Counted from the stretch's first letter, positions 53,569 to 63,342 are shown. The stretch: 64,000 nt of DNA from Corynebacterium accolens (GCF_023520795.1 NZ_CP046605.1:124001-188000); one strand, 5' to 3'. Notes: a model not told the origin generated them from the letters alone. Numbers and translations: made by a program.

Positions 53569-54048
53569 ATGAGCAACGAAAATTACTCTTTCGCGGTTAC
53601 CGTCGCCCGCAACGAGGGACAATGGGCCGTGCGCAGCTTCGATGATGACTTTGAGGACCCGCAAACCTCCATCACCGCGGTGCGCTCCCTGCGCTCCGAA
53701 GGCGCGGCTTTCGCCCTTCTCTGCGTCGAGGACGCCTACTTCATTGCCGTGCGGCCCGTGCCCGGCGGGGTGAAAATGCTAATTTCGGACGCCACCTACG
53801 GCGTTGACGATGACTTTGCCGCGGACTTCATGGAGCTCAATGACTATGAGATTCCAGACGTGGACCCGGAAGAGGCCGAACCCTACGGCGAGGGCGACTT
53901 CGATATCTTCGCTGACCTGGGCCTATCCGAGGATCAGGTGGGCTATATCATCGACGATGAGGACGATTGGCCCTCCGATATGCTCCTGCGCATTGCCGGC
54001 GACCTGGGCTTTGGGGATGAGCTAGAAGACGTCATTGATAACGCCTAA
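53569..54048 (+). CDS. tRNA adenosine deaminase-associated protein
   Basis: 159 residues, very acidic, starting MSNENYSFAVTVARNEGQW. It matches the actinobacterial family that is nearly always encoded just before tadA (ITAVRSLRSEGAAFALLCVEDAYF). Its biochemical role is unknown; its end overlaps the tadA start by 14 bases, consistent with translational coupling. Confidence 0.88.
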   Translation: MSNENYSFAVTVARNEGQWAVRSFDDDFEDPQTSITAVRSLRSEGAAFALLCVEDAYFIAVRPVPGGVKMLISDATYGVDDDFAADFMELNDYEIPDVDPEEAEPYGEGDFDIFADLGLSEDQVGYIIDDEDDWPSDMLLRIAGDLGFGDELEDVIDNA

Positions 54049-54517
54049 GCCCCTGCAGCGCGCGCAGGAACGCATGCAGCGCGCCCTCGCGGTGGCGCGC
54101 CAAACCCCCGCCGGCGACGTGCCGGTTGGGGCGGTGCTTTATGATGCCACCGGCCGCGAGCTCGCCACCGGCGTCAACCGCCGCGAGCAATTGCGCGATC
54201 CCACCGCCCACGCCGAGATCGAGGCCATCCGCCAGGCGGTGCGCATCCACGGCGATGGTTGGCGCCTGATCGGCTGCGAGCTCGTGGTCACCTTGGAGCC
54301 CTGTGCCATGTGTGCCGGCGCCCTGCAAGCCGCGCGGATAAGCTCACTGGTGTTTGGCGCCTTTGAGCCGAAGACGGGTGCGTGCGGCTCGCTTGTCGAT
54401 GTCCTGCGTGCCCCCACCGCCCCCTTTACCCCACAGGTTCGCGGCGGCGTGCTTGAAGAGGACTGCGTGGCGTTGCTAGAAAAATTCTTCACCACTTTGC
54501 GCGAAAAGTGGGTATAG
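54035..54517 (+). CDS. tadA: tRNA-specific adenosine deaminase TadA
   Basis: 160 residues if started at TTG 54035; an internal ATG at 54074 would give a shorter but complete domain. Zinc and catalytic motifs HAEIEAI and PCAMCAGAL are intact. It converts A34 to inosine in tRNA-Arg(ACG), the tRNA encoded at 36411 in this window. It also resembles cytosine deaminase relatives, but the partner gene upstream supports TadA. Confidence 0.9.
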   Translation: MITPKPLQRAQERMQRALAVARQTPAGDVPVGAVLYDATGRELATGVNRREQLRDPTAHAEIEAIRQAVRIHGDGWRLIGCELVVTLEPCAMCAGALQAARISSLVFGAFEPKTGACGSLVDVLRAPTAPFTPQVRGGVLEEDCVALLEKFFTTLREKWV

Positions 54518-54558
54518 TGGCTGTCACACTGTAAGCGACTCATTTAAGGAGAGAGAAA

Positions 54559-54759
54559 ATGGGCGATTTGGAAAACAAGAAGGACGACCTCGCAGGCAAG
54601 GCAAAGGAAGCTTTCGGCGAGGCAACCGGTAACGAAGACGTAGCCAACGAGGGCAAGGCCGATCAGGTCGCTTCCGAGGCTAAGGACAAGCTGTCCGATG
54701 CTGCTGACAGCATCAAGGACAAGGCCAACGACATCATCGGTGGCCTGAAGAAGGACTAA
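54559..54759 (+). CDS. CsbD-like stress protein
   Basis: 66 residues, highly charged, starting MGDLENKKDDLAGKAKEAFGEATGN, the CsbD pattern. These small proteins are induced by general stress in several bacteria; their action is unknown. GGAGAGA lies upstream and a strong terminator follows. Confidence 0.9.
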   Translation: MGDLENKKDDLAGKAKEAFGEATGNEDVANEGKADQVASEAKDKLSDAADSIKDKANDIIGGLKKD

Positions 54760-54780
54760 TTTTATAGTCCCTTCCTAGCG

Positions 54781-54817
54781 AAATCGCTGCGCTGGCTTAG
54801 TGCCGGCGCGGCGATTT
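54781..54817 (+). terminator. Terminator after the csbD-like gene
   Basis: A 16-pair stem AAATCGCTGCGCTGGC / GCCGGCGCGGCGATTT (two G-T pairs) with a 5-base loop and a TTTTGTTG tail. Confidence 0.88.
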
Positions 54818-54852
54818 TGTTGCATCGGGGGTCCTCCCGTAATCTGGAACGC

Positions 54853-54940
54853 GGTGGCGTGTCCGAGCGGCCGAAGGTGATCGCCTCGAAAGCGATTGTT
54901 GGGTAACCCCCAACCGCGGGTTCAAATCCCGCCGCCACCG
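54853..54940 (+). tRNA. tRNA-Ser (anticodon CGA)
   Basis: Class II tRNA: acceptor GGTGGCG/CGCCACC, anticodon loop CTCGAAA (CGA, reading UCG), long variable arm and T arm GCGGG-TTCAAAT-CCCGC. CCA not encoded. Confidence 0.97.
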
Positions 54941-54944
54941 CGCA

Positions 54945-54985
54945 AGGCCCCGACCTGTTAATGCAGGTCGGGGCCTATTTTTGTT
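54945..54985 (+). terminator. Terminator after tRNA-Ser(CGA)
   Basis: Perfect 13-pair stem AGGCCCCGACCTG / CAGGTCGGGGCCT with a 6-base loop, followed by ATTTTTGTTTT. Confidence 0.93.
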
Positions 54986-55019
54986 TTCTGCGGCAGGGGA
55001 GCTTGGGTCTTTGGGTAAT

Positions 55020-55481
55020 TTAAGCATCCTGCTTTGCGTGTGCGGCCCGCGAGCGGCGGCGCTGCACGGTAGGGAGGAACCATGTTGCAGTAGCTGCGAT
55101 GACAGCCATGGTGCCCGCGCTCCACATGAGGTACTTCACGGGGGTAAACCACCACGCCAAGGCCGCGATTACTGCGATGATTGCCCACACTGCGGGGACG
55201 AGGAGACTGGGCTGTTCGGCCCACGGTTCCCGGGGGAACCGGCTGCGCGCCTCTGTGCGGATGCGGCGCGGGGCCTTTTGGGATAGGGCGAAGGAGCAGG
55301 CGACCACAAAGGCCAAGCCGATGCCAGCGATGAGCAGGCTTCCGCTCACGCCGCCAAACATGAATACGCCGACGGAAAGCGCTAAGGAGAAGCGTTCGCC
55401 GATTGTGAGAGGGAAGCTCTGAGTGGGATCGACATCGGGGTAGATGCTGGTGAAGATGTCTCGGTGGGGGTAGTTCTGCAT
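55020..55481 (-). CDS. Four-helix membrane protein, unknown function
   Basis: 153 residues starting MQNYPHRDIF. Two helical pairs (FSLALSVGVFMFGGVSGSLL and following, LLVPAVWAIIAVIAALAWWF and following) separated by a basic cytoplasmic loop. No motif is recognised. Its start faces htaA across a 111-base region with an iron box, so it may share iron control. Confidence 0.7.
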   Translation of the reverse strand: MQNYPHRDIFTSIYPDVDPTQSFPLTIGERFSLALSVGVFMFGGVSGSLLIAGIGLAFVVACSFALSQKAPRRIRTEARSRFPREPWAEQPSLLVPAVWAIIAVIAALAWWFTPVKYLMWSAGTMAVIAATATWFLPTVQRRRSRAAHAKQDA

Positions 55482-55527
55482 TGTTTTCTTATTGGGGGTA
55501 GTTATTGACAGCTGAAAGAAAATCGGT

Positions 55528-55546
55528 CAGGATATGCTTACCTAAG
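55528..55546 (-). promoter_or_regulatory. Putative DtxR iron box before htaA
   Basis: On the minus strand TTAGGTAAGCATATCCTGA agrees with TTAGGTTAGCCTAACCTAA at 15 of 19 positions. It lies 46 bases before htaA and could also affect the divergent membrane gene. Confidence 0.65.
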
Positions 55547-55592
55547 TAAGCGTAGCCTATACATTCTTTTAGCGAGAAACAAGGTTCTCAAC

Positions 55593-57464
55593 ATGATTCG
55601 TAAACTGTGGAGGTCGGCGTTCGGCGTCATTGTCGCGGCGTTCCTCATGGCGGGATTCGCCCCGCTTCTATCTTCTACTCCGGTTGCCCACGCAGACGAG
55701 GCCTGCACATGGAATTGGGGCCTCAAGCAGTCATTCCGCAGCTACATCAAGGGAAATATTGCCCACGGTGGCTGGGGTGCCAACGGCATTGGTTTTAAGG
55801 GGGACGAAACGGGCGATGGTGCGTTCGTCTTTACCGCGGGAAAGCCTGATGTCTCTGGTGGAAACGTCACGATTCCATTCAATGGCACGCTGAGCTTTAC
55901 CGGCCATGAAGGGGTCCTGGACATGACGATGTCGGACTTCAAGGTCAAGGCGTCTGGTAACCAGGCAAAGATCTCCGTGGACTATGTTTCCTACGAATTG
56001 AACCGGCAAGACTATAGCCGCGGTAAACAAATCAAAGGCGATGACGAAGTGATCGCCACCATCAATCTGGATAATCCGGTAAAAGACGGAGCTGAAAAGG
56101 TAGATTTGGCCGGCTCAACATCCCTGACCTCCGGTGGCGTCAAACTTTTCACTGGATTCTACAAAGAGGGTGAGGTCCTGGATCCGTCCTCCGGCACCAT
56201 TGCGCTAGATGGTTCTTGCTCTGGCGGCTCTGGTTCCGGTGGCGGTTCGAAGCGCCCATTGACCTCTATCACGGGTTCCTTCACGGGCTTTAATAAGGAA
56301 GCCATGGACATCCTGTCTGAGACCAATGACACGATGAACGGTATTACCACGTTTATGGGCAATACCCAGGCATTCCTTGATGAGCTGGAGTCTTTCAATA
56401 ACCGTGGTGAGTCGAACTCGAATTCGGGTGGCTCTGCTTCGGGTACGTCGAACTCCACTGGAGGAAACTCGGCTTCTACTAACTCTGCATCGGGAAATTC
56501 GTCACCGAGTAACTCCGGTTCGGGCGGAAGCGGCGGTGCTTCAGGAACTGGGAAAGCAGCGGGATCGGGTCCTGCGCACTCTGGATCCGCTAACTCCGGC
56601 GCCTTGGGCTCAGGTAATTCGGGCGCGGGTGCATCCGGCGGCGACGGTGCCGTCTGTGAAGCTACTGGTGTCACCCAAGCTACAGCACAGTGGGGCGTAA
56701 AGAAGTCCTTCCAGTCCTATATCACCGGCTCTATTGCGCAAGGCCGATGGGATCTATCTGGCGTGGGATATGAAAATGGTCGTTTCCAATTCACGGGTAA
56801 TTCCGGTGCTGTAAAAGACAATGCAGGCTCCGTGCAATATGGCGGAAGCATCCAGTTCACCGGCCACCACGGCAAGCTGGATCTGAACATTGCCAACCTG
56901 GAAATCACCTTCAACGGTAACTCTGGTGAACTTATTGGTGATGTGCGTTCTTCCAATATGGAAGGCGAAAAGAAGGACTTCGGACGCACTGTCATTGGCA
57001 GCTTGGACTTTAGTTCCCTCGATATTGGCTCCGATGCTGTATCTGGTGAAGCTGCAGTATCGCTTTCCGAGACCGGTTCTCACGCTTTCGCCGAATTTTA
57101 TGAGCCGGGCACCCAGATGGATCCGTTGAGCTTCCACGCCACCTTGGGCGGAAGCGCTGATTGCGGCGCCGTATCCGGTGGCGGCGGTGCTAGTTCCGGC
57201 TCTGGATCCAGTGGCTCCAGCGGGGGAGGAAACGGAAAGAGCGGCACTGGTTCCAAGGGAGGTGTCAACGCGGGAGCTGTGGACCAGGCGCTTGCTGGTG
57301 ATTCCTCGCAGGGATACGAGGACGGTTCGAACAAGTTCAAGGTCAAATCCGCGACGTCTCCCAGCGGAAACATGGATAACCCGATCACCTATCTACTGCT
57401 GTTCATCGTTGGATTGATCATCGCCGGTGGTTCCACCAGCCGCCTTGTCATGAACAACTCTTAG
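55593..57464 (+). CDS. htaA: Surface heme-binding protein HtaA (two HtaA domains)
   Basis: 623 residues. Signal peptide to ~VAHA (33). HtaA domain 1 (~37-208): heme-ligand Tyr51 in FRSYIKG and His105 in FTGHEG. A Ser/Gly/Asn-rich linker (~270-350) precedes domain 2 (~357-535) with Tyr376 in FQSYITG and His425 in FTGHHG. A C-terminal helix ([16 protein letters not shown]) anchors it. In C. diphtheriae HtaA takes heme from hemoglobin and passes it to HmuT. First gene of htaA-hmuTUV-htaB; an iron box lies upstream. Confidence 0.93.
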   Translation: MIRKLWRSAFGVIVAAFLMAGFAPLLSSTPVAHADEACTWNWGLKQSFRSYIKGNIAHGGWGANGIGFKGDETGDGAFVFTAGKPDVSGGNVTIPFNGTLSFTGHEGVLDMTMSDFKVKASGNQAKISVDYVSYELNRQDYSRGKQIKGDDEVIATINLDNPVKDGAEKVDLAGSTSLTSGGVKLFTGFYKEGEVLDPSSGTIALDGSCSGGSGSGGGSKRPLTSITGSFTGFNKEAMDILSETNDTMNGITTFMGNTQAFLDELESFNNRGESNSNSGGSASGTSNSTGGNSASTNSASGNSSPSNSGSGGSGGASGTGKAAGSGPAHSGSANSGALGSGNSGAGASGGDGAVCEATGVTQATAQWGVKKSFQSYITGSIAQGRWDLSGVGYENGRFQFTGNSGAVKDNAGSVQYGGSIQFTGHHGKLDLNIANLEITFNGNSGELIGDVRSSNMEGEKKDFGRTVIGSLDFSSLDIGSDAVSGEAAVSLSETGSHAFAEFYEPGTQMDPLSFHATLGGSADCGAVSGGGGASSGSGSSGSSGGGNGKSGTGSKGGVNAGAVDQALAGDSSQGYEDGSNKFKVKSATSPSGNMDNPITYLLLFIVGLIIAGGSTSRLVMNNS

Positions 57465-57474
57465 AAGGATTGCC

Positions 57475-58521
57475 GTGAAACTCGTTCTTCGTTTCCTCGT
57501 ACCACTCCTGTGCATCTTTAGTCTTACTGCGTGTGGTGTACAGGGAAGTTACACAGATCAGCTACCGGATCCCGCCGATCTCTCGGATCCCAGGTCTTTT
57601 GAAGGCGTGAGCGACGTCAAAGACTTTGACGATATCGAGCCGGTTACTGGCAAGGCGCAGCCGGCGCTTCCGGTAGAGCTTACCGATGCCGATGGCTATG
57701 ACGTCACCGTCACCGATGCCTCGCGCATCCTTGCGTTAGATATCTATGGTACCTACACCAAGACGCTGAGCGGATTGGGTTTGGCAGATAATATCGTCGG
57801 TCGTACAGTCTCTTCCACTGAGCCCAACTTGGCGGATCTCCCAGTGGTGACTGAAGGCGGTCACAACATCAACGTGGAAGCGGTATTGGAGCTCAATCCA
57901 ACTCTTCTTATCGTGGATCACTCCATTGGCCCGCGTGATGCCATTGATCAAATCCGCGCGGCGGGCATTACCACTGTGGTCATGGAACCTGAGCGCACCA
58001 TTGATTCCGTAGGTGAGGACATCACCACGCTTGGCGATGCCCTCGGTCTGCCCGACGAAGCACGCGAACTAGCCGATCGATCCAACAAGGAAATCGACGA
58101 GGCAAAGGAAGCCATCAAGGAATTAGTTCCTGATGCCCCGATGCGTATGGCGTTCCTTTACGCACGCGGAAACGGCGGTGTCTTCTTCATTATGGGCGAC
58201 GGCACCGGGGCCAAGGATCTTATTGAAGGCATCGGTGGCGTGGATCTGGCTGAGGAAAACAATCTTTCTTATGCAGAACCCGCCAATGCGGAGGCGCTGG
58301 CGCGCATCAACCCAGAGGTCATCATCATGATGACCAATGGCCTTGAGTCCACCGGTGGAATTGATGGCTTGTTAGAACGCCCAGGCGTCGCCCAGACCAC
58401 CGCCGGGCAAAAGAAACGCATCGTTACTATCCCGGACGGCCAATCGTTGGCATTTGGTCCCATGACTGGTCAGACGCTGGTGAAGCTAGCAAAGGCTGTG
58501 TATGACCCCGACAATGAGTAA
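57475..58521 (+). CDS. hmuT: Heme-binding lipoprotein HmuT
   Basis: 348 residues from GTG 57475 (AGAAGGA upstream). The lipobox LTAC gives lipidated Cys20. It is a periplasmic-binding-protein fold of the heme/vitamin B12 class. By my count His130 (VTEGGHNIN) and Tyr229 (AFLYARG) are 99 residues apart, the same spacing as the heme ligands His136/Tyr235 of C. diphtheriae HmuT. It hands heme to HmuU. It overlaps hmuU by 20 bases. Confidence 0.94.
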   Translation: MKLVLRFLVPLLCIFSLTACGVQGSYTDQLPDPADLSDPRSFEGVSDVKDFDDIEPVTGKAQPALPVELTDADGYDVTVTDASRILALDIYGTYTKTLSGLGLADNIVGRTVSSTEPNLADLPVVTEGGHNINVEAVLELNPTLLIVDHSIGPRDAIDQIRAAGITTVVMEPERTIDSVGEDITTLGDALGLPDEARELADRSNKEIDEAKEAIKELVPDAPMRMAFLYARGNGGVFFIMGDGTGAKDLIEGIGGVDLAEENNLSYAEPANAEALARINPEVIIMMTNGLESTGGIDGLLERPGVAQTTAGQKKRIVTIPDGQSLAFGPMTGQTLVKLAKAVYDPDNE

Positions 58522-59551
58522 GGATACGGACACCTTTGCGCGCCGACGTACTCAGCGCACCTGGGTATTCATCCTGCTGGGGATCCTCACCGTTCTTGCG
58601 GCGCTCATCTCCGTTGTGCTGGGACAATATTATGTACCGCTGTCTGATCTCTTTCCCATTCTGGCAGCCGGGCACGCGCAGGATTCCTTGACCGCAAGCG
58701 TGGTGTGGGACATCCGCCTGCCGCGCTTGGTCTTGGGCCTTGTGGTGGGCGCAGCCTTGGGCGTTGCCGGCACGCTGATGCAGGCGGTATTCGCCAATCC
58801 CCTGGCAGAACCTTCCATTATCGGCGTTACCTCCGGTGCGGGCGTTGGCGCTGCGGTAGTCATCGTCTTTAATATCGAGTTCTTCGGTACCTTTACCGTT
58901 CCCGCCGCAGCCTTCCTGACCGCGCTGCTGGTTACCTTCATTATCTATCAGCTGGCGCGGTACAACGGACGCGTGGCCGTGGTGCACCTGATTCTCACCG
59001 GCATCGCCATCAATGCGGTATGCAACGCGATCATTTCCTTCATGGTGTATTTGGCGCCCACCGCCAACCGTGAGGCGATCATTTTCTGGCAGATGGGTTC
59101 CCTTAACGGTTCGCAGTGGAAACACGTGTGGGCGGTACTTCCCATCGTAGTGATAGGCCTCGCAGTGGCTCTGCGGTTGGGTAAGCAGCTGGACGTCCTC
59201 GCTCTCGGTGAGCGCGCTGCCGCGCACACCGGTGTCAACGTGCCGAGGCTGCGCATCGTGGCGATCGTGGCATCGGCAGTGCTGACCGCCGCGGCCGTTT
59301 CCTTCGCCGGCCTCATTGGCTTTGTGGGGCTAATTGTTCCCCACTTGTTGCGCAGCATCGTCGGCCCAGAAAATCGCATCTTGCTGCCTGCTTCTGCTCT
59401 GGGTGGTGCTGTCCTCATTGGCTTCGCTGACGTGGCAGCGCGCACGATGATTCCCTTTGCGGATCTTCCCATCGGTATTTTCACCGCCCTGGTGGGCGGC
59501 CCAACGTTCTTCATCTTGCTGCGCCGCATGATGCGCAAAGGAGTGCACTGA
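58502..59551 (+). CDS. hmuU: Heme ABC transporter permease HmuU
   Basis: 349 residues of the FecCD/BtuC family with about ten helices. Typical parts: WDIRLPRLVLGLVVGAALGVAGTLMQAVFANPLAEPSIIGVTSGA and the coupling-helix region VSFAGLIGFVGLIVPHLLR. A start at ATG 58514 is also possible. Stop and hmuV start overlap (TGATG). Confidence 0.94.
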   Translation: MTPTMSKDTDTFARRRTQRTWVFILLGILTVLAALISVVLGQYYVPLSDLFPILAAGHAQDSLTASVVWDIRLPRLVLGLVVGAALGVAGTLMQAVFANPLAEPSIIGVTSGAGVGAAVVIVFNIEFFGTFTVPAAAFLTALLVTFIIYQLARYNGRVAVVHLILTGIAINAVCNAIISFMVYLAPTANREAIIFWQMGSLNGSQWKHVWAVLPIVVIGLAVALRLGKQLDVLALGERAAAHTGVNVPRLRIVAIVASAVLTAAAVSFAGLIGFVGLIVPHLLRSIVGPENRILLPASALGGAVLIGFADVAARTMIPFADLPIGIFTALVGGPTFFILLRRMMRKGVH

Positions 59552-60345
59552 TGATAAACGTCAAAGACTTAACCGTTCGCGTGGGGGAGCACACCCTCGT
59601 GGATCAGGTGTCCTTTACGGCCCAAGCGGGCGAAGTCACCGGGCTTATCGGCCCGAACGGTGCCGGTAAATCCACGGTACTTGCCGCCGTAGCTGGAGAC
59701 ATCGATTATTCCGGCGAGATCACCGTGGGTGGGCTATCACCCAAGGCCCCAGCGCGGGAGCTCGCGCGCACGCGTGCGGTAATGCTCCAGGACGTCTCGG
59801 TGTCTTTCGAATTCCTCGTCCGCGATGTCATTGCAATGGGGCGTCGTCCTTGGGAAGGAACTGCCTACGCGGACCTTGACGATGCTTTTATTGACGCCGC
59901 CCTCGATACCGCCGGCGTCGCACACCTCGCGGGCCGAGACATCAGCACGCTGTCCGGCGGCGAGCGCGCCCGCGCTGCCTTCGCACGGGTGCTTGCCCAA
60001 AATACCCCGGTTATCTTGCTCGATGAGCCAACGGCCGCGCTGGATATCCGGCACCAAGAACAACTGCTGGGCTCAATGAAAGCCCTTGCCCGCGAGGCCG
60101 GTGTTGCCGTCCTTGTGGTGCTCCATGACCTCAACGCGGCGGCAGCCTATTGCGATCATGTCGTGTGCCTGTCGTGCGGGGGACTAGCAGCCCAAGGGCG
60201 CGTAGACGAGGTATTTACCGGTCGCACTTTGTCTCAGGTATATGACTGGCCTATTTCCGTCGACGGGCTGCGGGTACATCCACAACGTGCCACGCCCGCA
60301 ATCAACCCACTCTTCTCACATCATTTGGAGGACTTCCATGTTTAA
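59551..60345 (+). CDS. hmuV: Heme ABC transporter ATPase HmuV
   Basis: 264 residues: Walker [11 protein letters not shown]-loop MLQDVSVSF, signature LSGGERARA, Walker [13 protein letters not shown] and switch VVLHDLNAA. It powers HmuU. Its last 8 bases overlap the start of the following HtaA-domain gene, which supports a single transcript from htaA onward. Confidence 0.95.
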   Translation: MINVKDLTVRVGEHTLVDQVSFTAQAGEVTGLIGPNGAGKSTVLAAVAGDIDYSGEITVGGLSPKAPARELARTRAVMLQDVSVSFEFLVRDVIAMGRRPWEGTAYADLDDAFIDAALDTAGVAHLAGRDISTLSGGERARAAFARVLAQNTPVILLDEPTAALDIRHQEQLLGSMKALAREAGVAVLVVLHDLNAAAAYCDHVVCLSCGGLAAQGRVDEVFTGRTLSQVYDWPISVDGLRVHPQRATPAINPLFSHHLEDFHV

Positions 60346-61525
60346 AAGAATCTTGGTCACCGCCCTTGCGGCGACAGCGCTGACCGTGCCGCATGCTTCT
60401 GCGGAAGAAACATGCACCATCGAATCCGGCTCCTTAAATTGGGGCATCAAACACTCGTGGCGCAGCTACATCAAAGGCCCTATTGCCCAAGGTGACTGGA
60501 CTACTACTGGCTCGGTTCAGGAAAACGGCGAGCCTGACAGTAAAGACTTCACCTTTGGATTTGATGTCGATCCTGAAAAATCGACGGTCACGGTAGATGA
60601 GCAGGGCAACGTGACCGCTTCTGAAATCAGGACCAAGGACTCTTCGATTACCTTCACCGGCCACCATGATGCGCTGTACTCCAATGTTAAGAGTCCTTTT
60701 GTAAAAACAACTGGGGATGAGGTTCGTCTAGGTAGTGGCTACGAAGCCTATTACGTCGAAGGCAAGCATATGACGCAGTACACTAAGGACGATCAAACCG
60801 AAGCCAATAAGCGTACTGGAGAAGGAGCATTTGCTCACGGTAAGGGACAATGGAAGAAGGAAGGTAACACGCTCACCCTCTCCACCACTGATACTTTCTA
60901 CGAGCGGCAACCAGGCACGACAGACAAAAAGGCCGAAGGCGTAGATGTACTCTTCATGGGAATTTATGGGCCTAAATATAGCCCCAAGGTTGATGAAGCT
61001 CAGCTGACCCTCAACGTTTCCCCTGATTGTGGTCAGAAGAAGAGTCCAGAGCCAGAGGATCAGCATAACCCGGAGGCCCCAGAAGCTCCGCAGGGCGAGG
61101 CGCCATCGAACAGTGAGGAAACGACCCAGAACGAGCCGGCTCCACAGCCACCGGCGACCTCGCAGGACCAGGCACCATCGAAGAGTGAGGAAACGACCCA
61201 GAACGAGCCGGCACCGCAGCCACCAGCGACCTCGCAGAGCCAAGCACCTTCGAAGAAGCCAGAAACCCCAAAGCATACAGAGTCTTCAGAGACTAAGAAG
61301 CCGGAACCTAAGAAGCCAGAATCCGATAAACCGGCGAATGAAGCTCCCGAAAAAGGGAAAGATCAGGGGGCCGCAGGTGAAGATTCTACCTTTGGGTCTA
61401 AGTTCGCCAAGGTCTGGAACTACATCTTGGGTGTGGTGACTATCGGTAGCATGTTCGCCATCTTGGGGCAGGCCTTTATAAAGTCTGGAGCCCTAGATAG
61501 TGTCCGTGCTCTTCTCCATCGATGA
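60338..61525 (+). CDS. htaB: HtaB-like surface heme-binding protein
   Basis: 395 residues from ATG 60338 (GGAGG at 8 bases). Signal peptide to ~ASA (22), one HtaA domain (~26-225) with Tyr44 in WRSYIKG and His109 in FTGHHD, then a Pro/Gln/Glu-rich low-complexity region with a repeated [18 protein letters not shown] unit, Lys/Pro/Glu repeats and a C-terminal membrane helix ([19 protein letters not shown]). The stalk probably spans the wall. In C. diphtheriae htaB follows hmuTUV and binds heme. Confidence 0.88.
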   Translation: MFKRILVTALAATALTVPHASAEETCTIESGSLNWGIKHSWRSYIKGPIAQGDWTTTGSVQENGEPDSKDFTFGFDVDPEKSTVTVDEQGNVTASEIRTKDSSITFTGHHDALYSNVKSPFVKTTGDEVRLGSGYEAYYVEGKHMTQYTKDDQTEANKRTGEGAFAHGKGQWKKEGNTLTLSTTDTFYERQPGTTDKKAEGVDVLFMGIYGPKYSPKVDEAQLTLNVSPDCGQKKSPEPEDQHNPEAPEAPQGEAPSNSEETTQNEPAPQPPATSQDQAPSKSEETTQNEPAPQPPATSQSQAPSKKPETPKHTESSETKKPEPKKPESDKPANEAPEKGKDQGAAGEDSTFGSKFAKVWNYILGVVTIGSMFAILGQAFIKSGALDSVRALLHR

Positions 61526-61560
61526 AAGTAACGGCCAATCGCTAAAAGCCTAAGCGATGC

Positions 61561-61601
61561 GCGCGGCATCGGCAGTAAGTCCGGTGTCGCGCTTCTTTTT
61601 T
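61561..61601 (+). terminator. Terminator after htaB
   Basis: A 12-pair stem GCGCGGCATCGG / CCGGTGTCGCGC (two G-T pairs) with an 8-base loop and TTCTTTTTT. It ends the htaA-hmuTUV-htaB transcript before hmuO. Confidence 0.85.
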
Positions 61602-61680
61602 GTGGTAGTGCGCCACTCGTGACGCAGACGGTGGGTGGGAGGTAGTCCTTTCGGTTGATTTTTCTTCCCAGTCTTGTAAT

Positions 61681-61699
61681 TAAGGGTTGCCTAACCTTA
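61681..61699 (+). promoter_or_regulatory. Putative DtxR iron box before hmuO
   Basis: TAAGGGTTGCCTAACCTTA agrees with TTAGGTTAGCCTAACCTAA at 15 of 19 positions. A second, weaker site (TTAGGTAAGCGTTACTTTG, 13 of 19) lies at 61715-61733, so two dimers may bind. Confidence 0.75.
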
Positions 61700-61743
61700 A
61701 ATTGAATCTAGAACTTAGGTAAGCGTTACTTTGGAGGAAGTCA

Positions 61744-62385
61744 GTGACTGTTACTCTCAATAAGCCATTGTCTGCAGCGCTGCGCGAGGCAACTGCGCAC
61801 GCTCACGAAAATGCAGAAGGCTCTGCGTTTATGCAGCGCCTCATGTCGGGACAGTTGAGCAGGGCGGCTGCAGCCGACCTGACCGGCCAGTTGTGGTTTG
61901 TCTATGAGTCGTTGGAGCGTGCCGTCCGCAGCGTGGCGCACACTCCGATCGGCAGCGCGGTGGCCGATCCACGTCTCGAACGGCGCTACGCACTGGAGGC
62001 GGATTTGGCGGCTCTGGTTGGTGGTGATTGGCGTGAAAAGATCCGAATCTTGCCAGCTACTGCCGCCTATGTTGCGCGTTTGGAGGAGGTGTCCGGAAGC
62101 GCGGTAGAGGTCGTGGCCCATCACTATGTCCGTTACCTCGGGGATGTCTCCGGGGGGCAGGTCATTGCTGCGCGCTTAGGTGCACTCTATGACATTGAAT
62201 CGGATGCGCTGAACTTCTATGACTTCACTGCCATTGGCAAGATTCCCCCGTATCGCAAGGGGTATCGCGAGCGTCTAGATGGCCTTTCGCTGACCGCAGG
62301 GGAACGGGAGGCCTTGCTGTCTGAGGCGCAGCGGGCGTTTGCTTTCAACTCGGGAATTTTCGCAGAACTAGATAAGCGTCACTGA
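61744..62385 (+). CDS. hmuO: Heme oxygenase HmuO
   Basis: 213 residues from GTG 61744 (GGAGG upstream). The proximal heme ligand is His21 in TAHAHENAEGSAFM, equivalent to His20 of C. diphtheriae HmuO; the distal helix YVRYLGDVSGGQVIA keeps the Asp and Gly-Gly hinge. It cleaves heme to biliverdin, CO and iron. Placed between the import genes and a further HtaA-family gene, each with its own iron box. Confidence 0.95.
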   Translation: MTVTLNKPLSAALREATAHAHENAEGSAFMQRLMSGQLSRAAAADLTGQLWFVYESLERAVRSVAHTPIGSAVADPRLERRYALEADLAALVGGDWREKIRILPATAAYVARLEEVSGSAVEVVAHHYVRYLGDVSGGQVIAARLGALYDIESDALNFYDFTAIGKIPPYRKGYRERLDGLSLTAGEREALLSEAQRAFAFNSGIFAELDKRH

Positions 62386-62408
62386 TTTACTTTTTCTAAT
62401 CAATTAAC

Positions 62409-62427
62409 TAAAGTAAGCCTTGCCTAA
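62409..62427 (+). promoter_or_regulatory. Putative DtxR iron box before the variant HtaA protein
   Basis: TAAAGTAAGCCTTGCCTAA agrees with the consensus at 14 of 19 positions; it lies 46 bases before the start codon. Confidence 0.6.
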
Positions 62428-62472
62428 TATTGATAGGTAAGGCTTCACCACTGCTCTCAAGAGGAGAATCTC

Positions 62473-63342
62473 ATGAAAACAACATCTGTTATCGCAGCCG
62501 GTGCGGTTGCACTCGGCACCTTTACGGTCCCTATGGCCACCGCAGCTGAGGCTCCGGCTGATGGTTCCACCGAGATCGCCGCTGTGGAATCCGGCCAACT
62601 GAATTGGCCGATCAAAGAATCTTTCATTCATCACTTGGGTACCCCGTTTGCTAAAGGTGTCATTACCCCGGCTGAAGGCGCAGAAAAGGTGGGCAAGGAT
62701 TTCACCTTCCCCGTCGATGTAGCCGAGACCACCCTAGACGCCGATGGCAACGGAACAATTGGTACCAAGGGGTCTGTGCACCTTCAGGGCTATCCAGGGC
62801 TGGGGCCTAACGGTTCCTACGGTATGGACTTGATGTTTTCGGATATTAAGGTGGAAGTAAAAGGCCAAGATGCCACCATTACCGCGGACTATAAGCTTAC
62901 CGGTGCTTCCGGCCCATTTAAGGACCAGCCTGTCGACCAATCCGGGGATGATGCTGCTATCTCTACCTTCAAGCTCTCCGAGCCTTTGGTGCCAGAGACT
63001 GGCAAGAGCTACGCCACGACCGATGCCCCGACCTCGTTTACCCAGACTGGCTCTGACATCTTCTTGGGCAAGTACCCGGTGGGGCAGCCACTAGATGATG
63101 CCGACACGGATTTCACCGTGGCATTCGAGGGTGCTTCCGCGAGCGATAAGCCGTCTGGCCAGGTGCCCCCAGAAAACAAGCCCTCCGAACAAAATCCTGC
63201 GGCCGATGGTTCTTCTCTAGGAAGCTCCTCCCTCGGCAAGCTGGATGGGGCTATTGCTGCCATTCTCGAGCGAGTGAAGAAAATCGGTTCTGCCTTTTCT
63301 AATCTGGTTCTTCCCGGCTTGAACCTGGCAAAGTACGTTTAA
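62473..63342 (+). CDS. Secreted HtaA-family protein with altered heme-site residues
   Basis: 289 residues from ATG 62473 (GAGGAG upstream). Signal peptide to ~ATAA (25), one HtaA-type domain (~38-225), a short Ser/Pro linker and a C-terminal hydrophobic stretch (IGSAFSNLVLPGLNLAKYV), shorter than a usual anchor. Aligned with HtaA/HtaB, the Tyr of F-R-S-Y-I-K-G becomes His54 (FIHHLGT), and the His of F-T-G-H becomes Tyr107 (LQGYPG). It resembles the extra HtaC/HtaD-type proteins of corynebacteria. Heme binding cannot be assumed. Confidence 0.8.
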   Translation: MKTTSVIAAGAVALGTFTVPMATAAEAPADGSTEIAAVESGQLNWPIKESFIHHLGTPFAKGVITPAEGAEKVGKDFTFPVDVAETTLDADGNGTIGTKGSVHLQGYPGLGPNGSYGMDLMFSDIKVEVKGQDATITADYKLTGASGPFKDQPVDQSGDDAAISTFKLSEPLVPETGKSYATTDAPTSFTQTGSDIFLGKYPVGQPLDDADTDFTVAFEGASASDKPSGQVPPENKPSEQNPAADGSSLGSSSLGKLDGAIAAILERVKKIGSAFSNLVLPGLNLAKYV

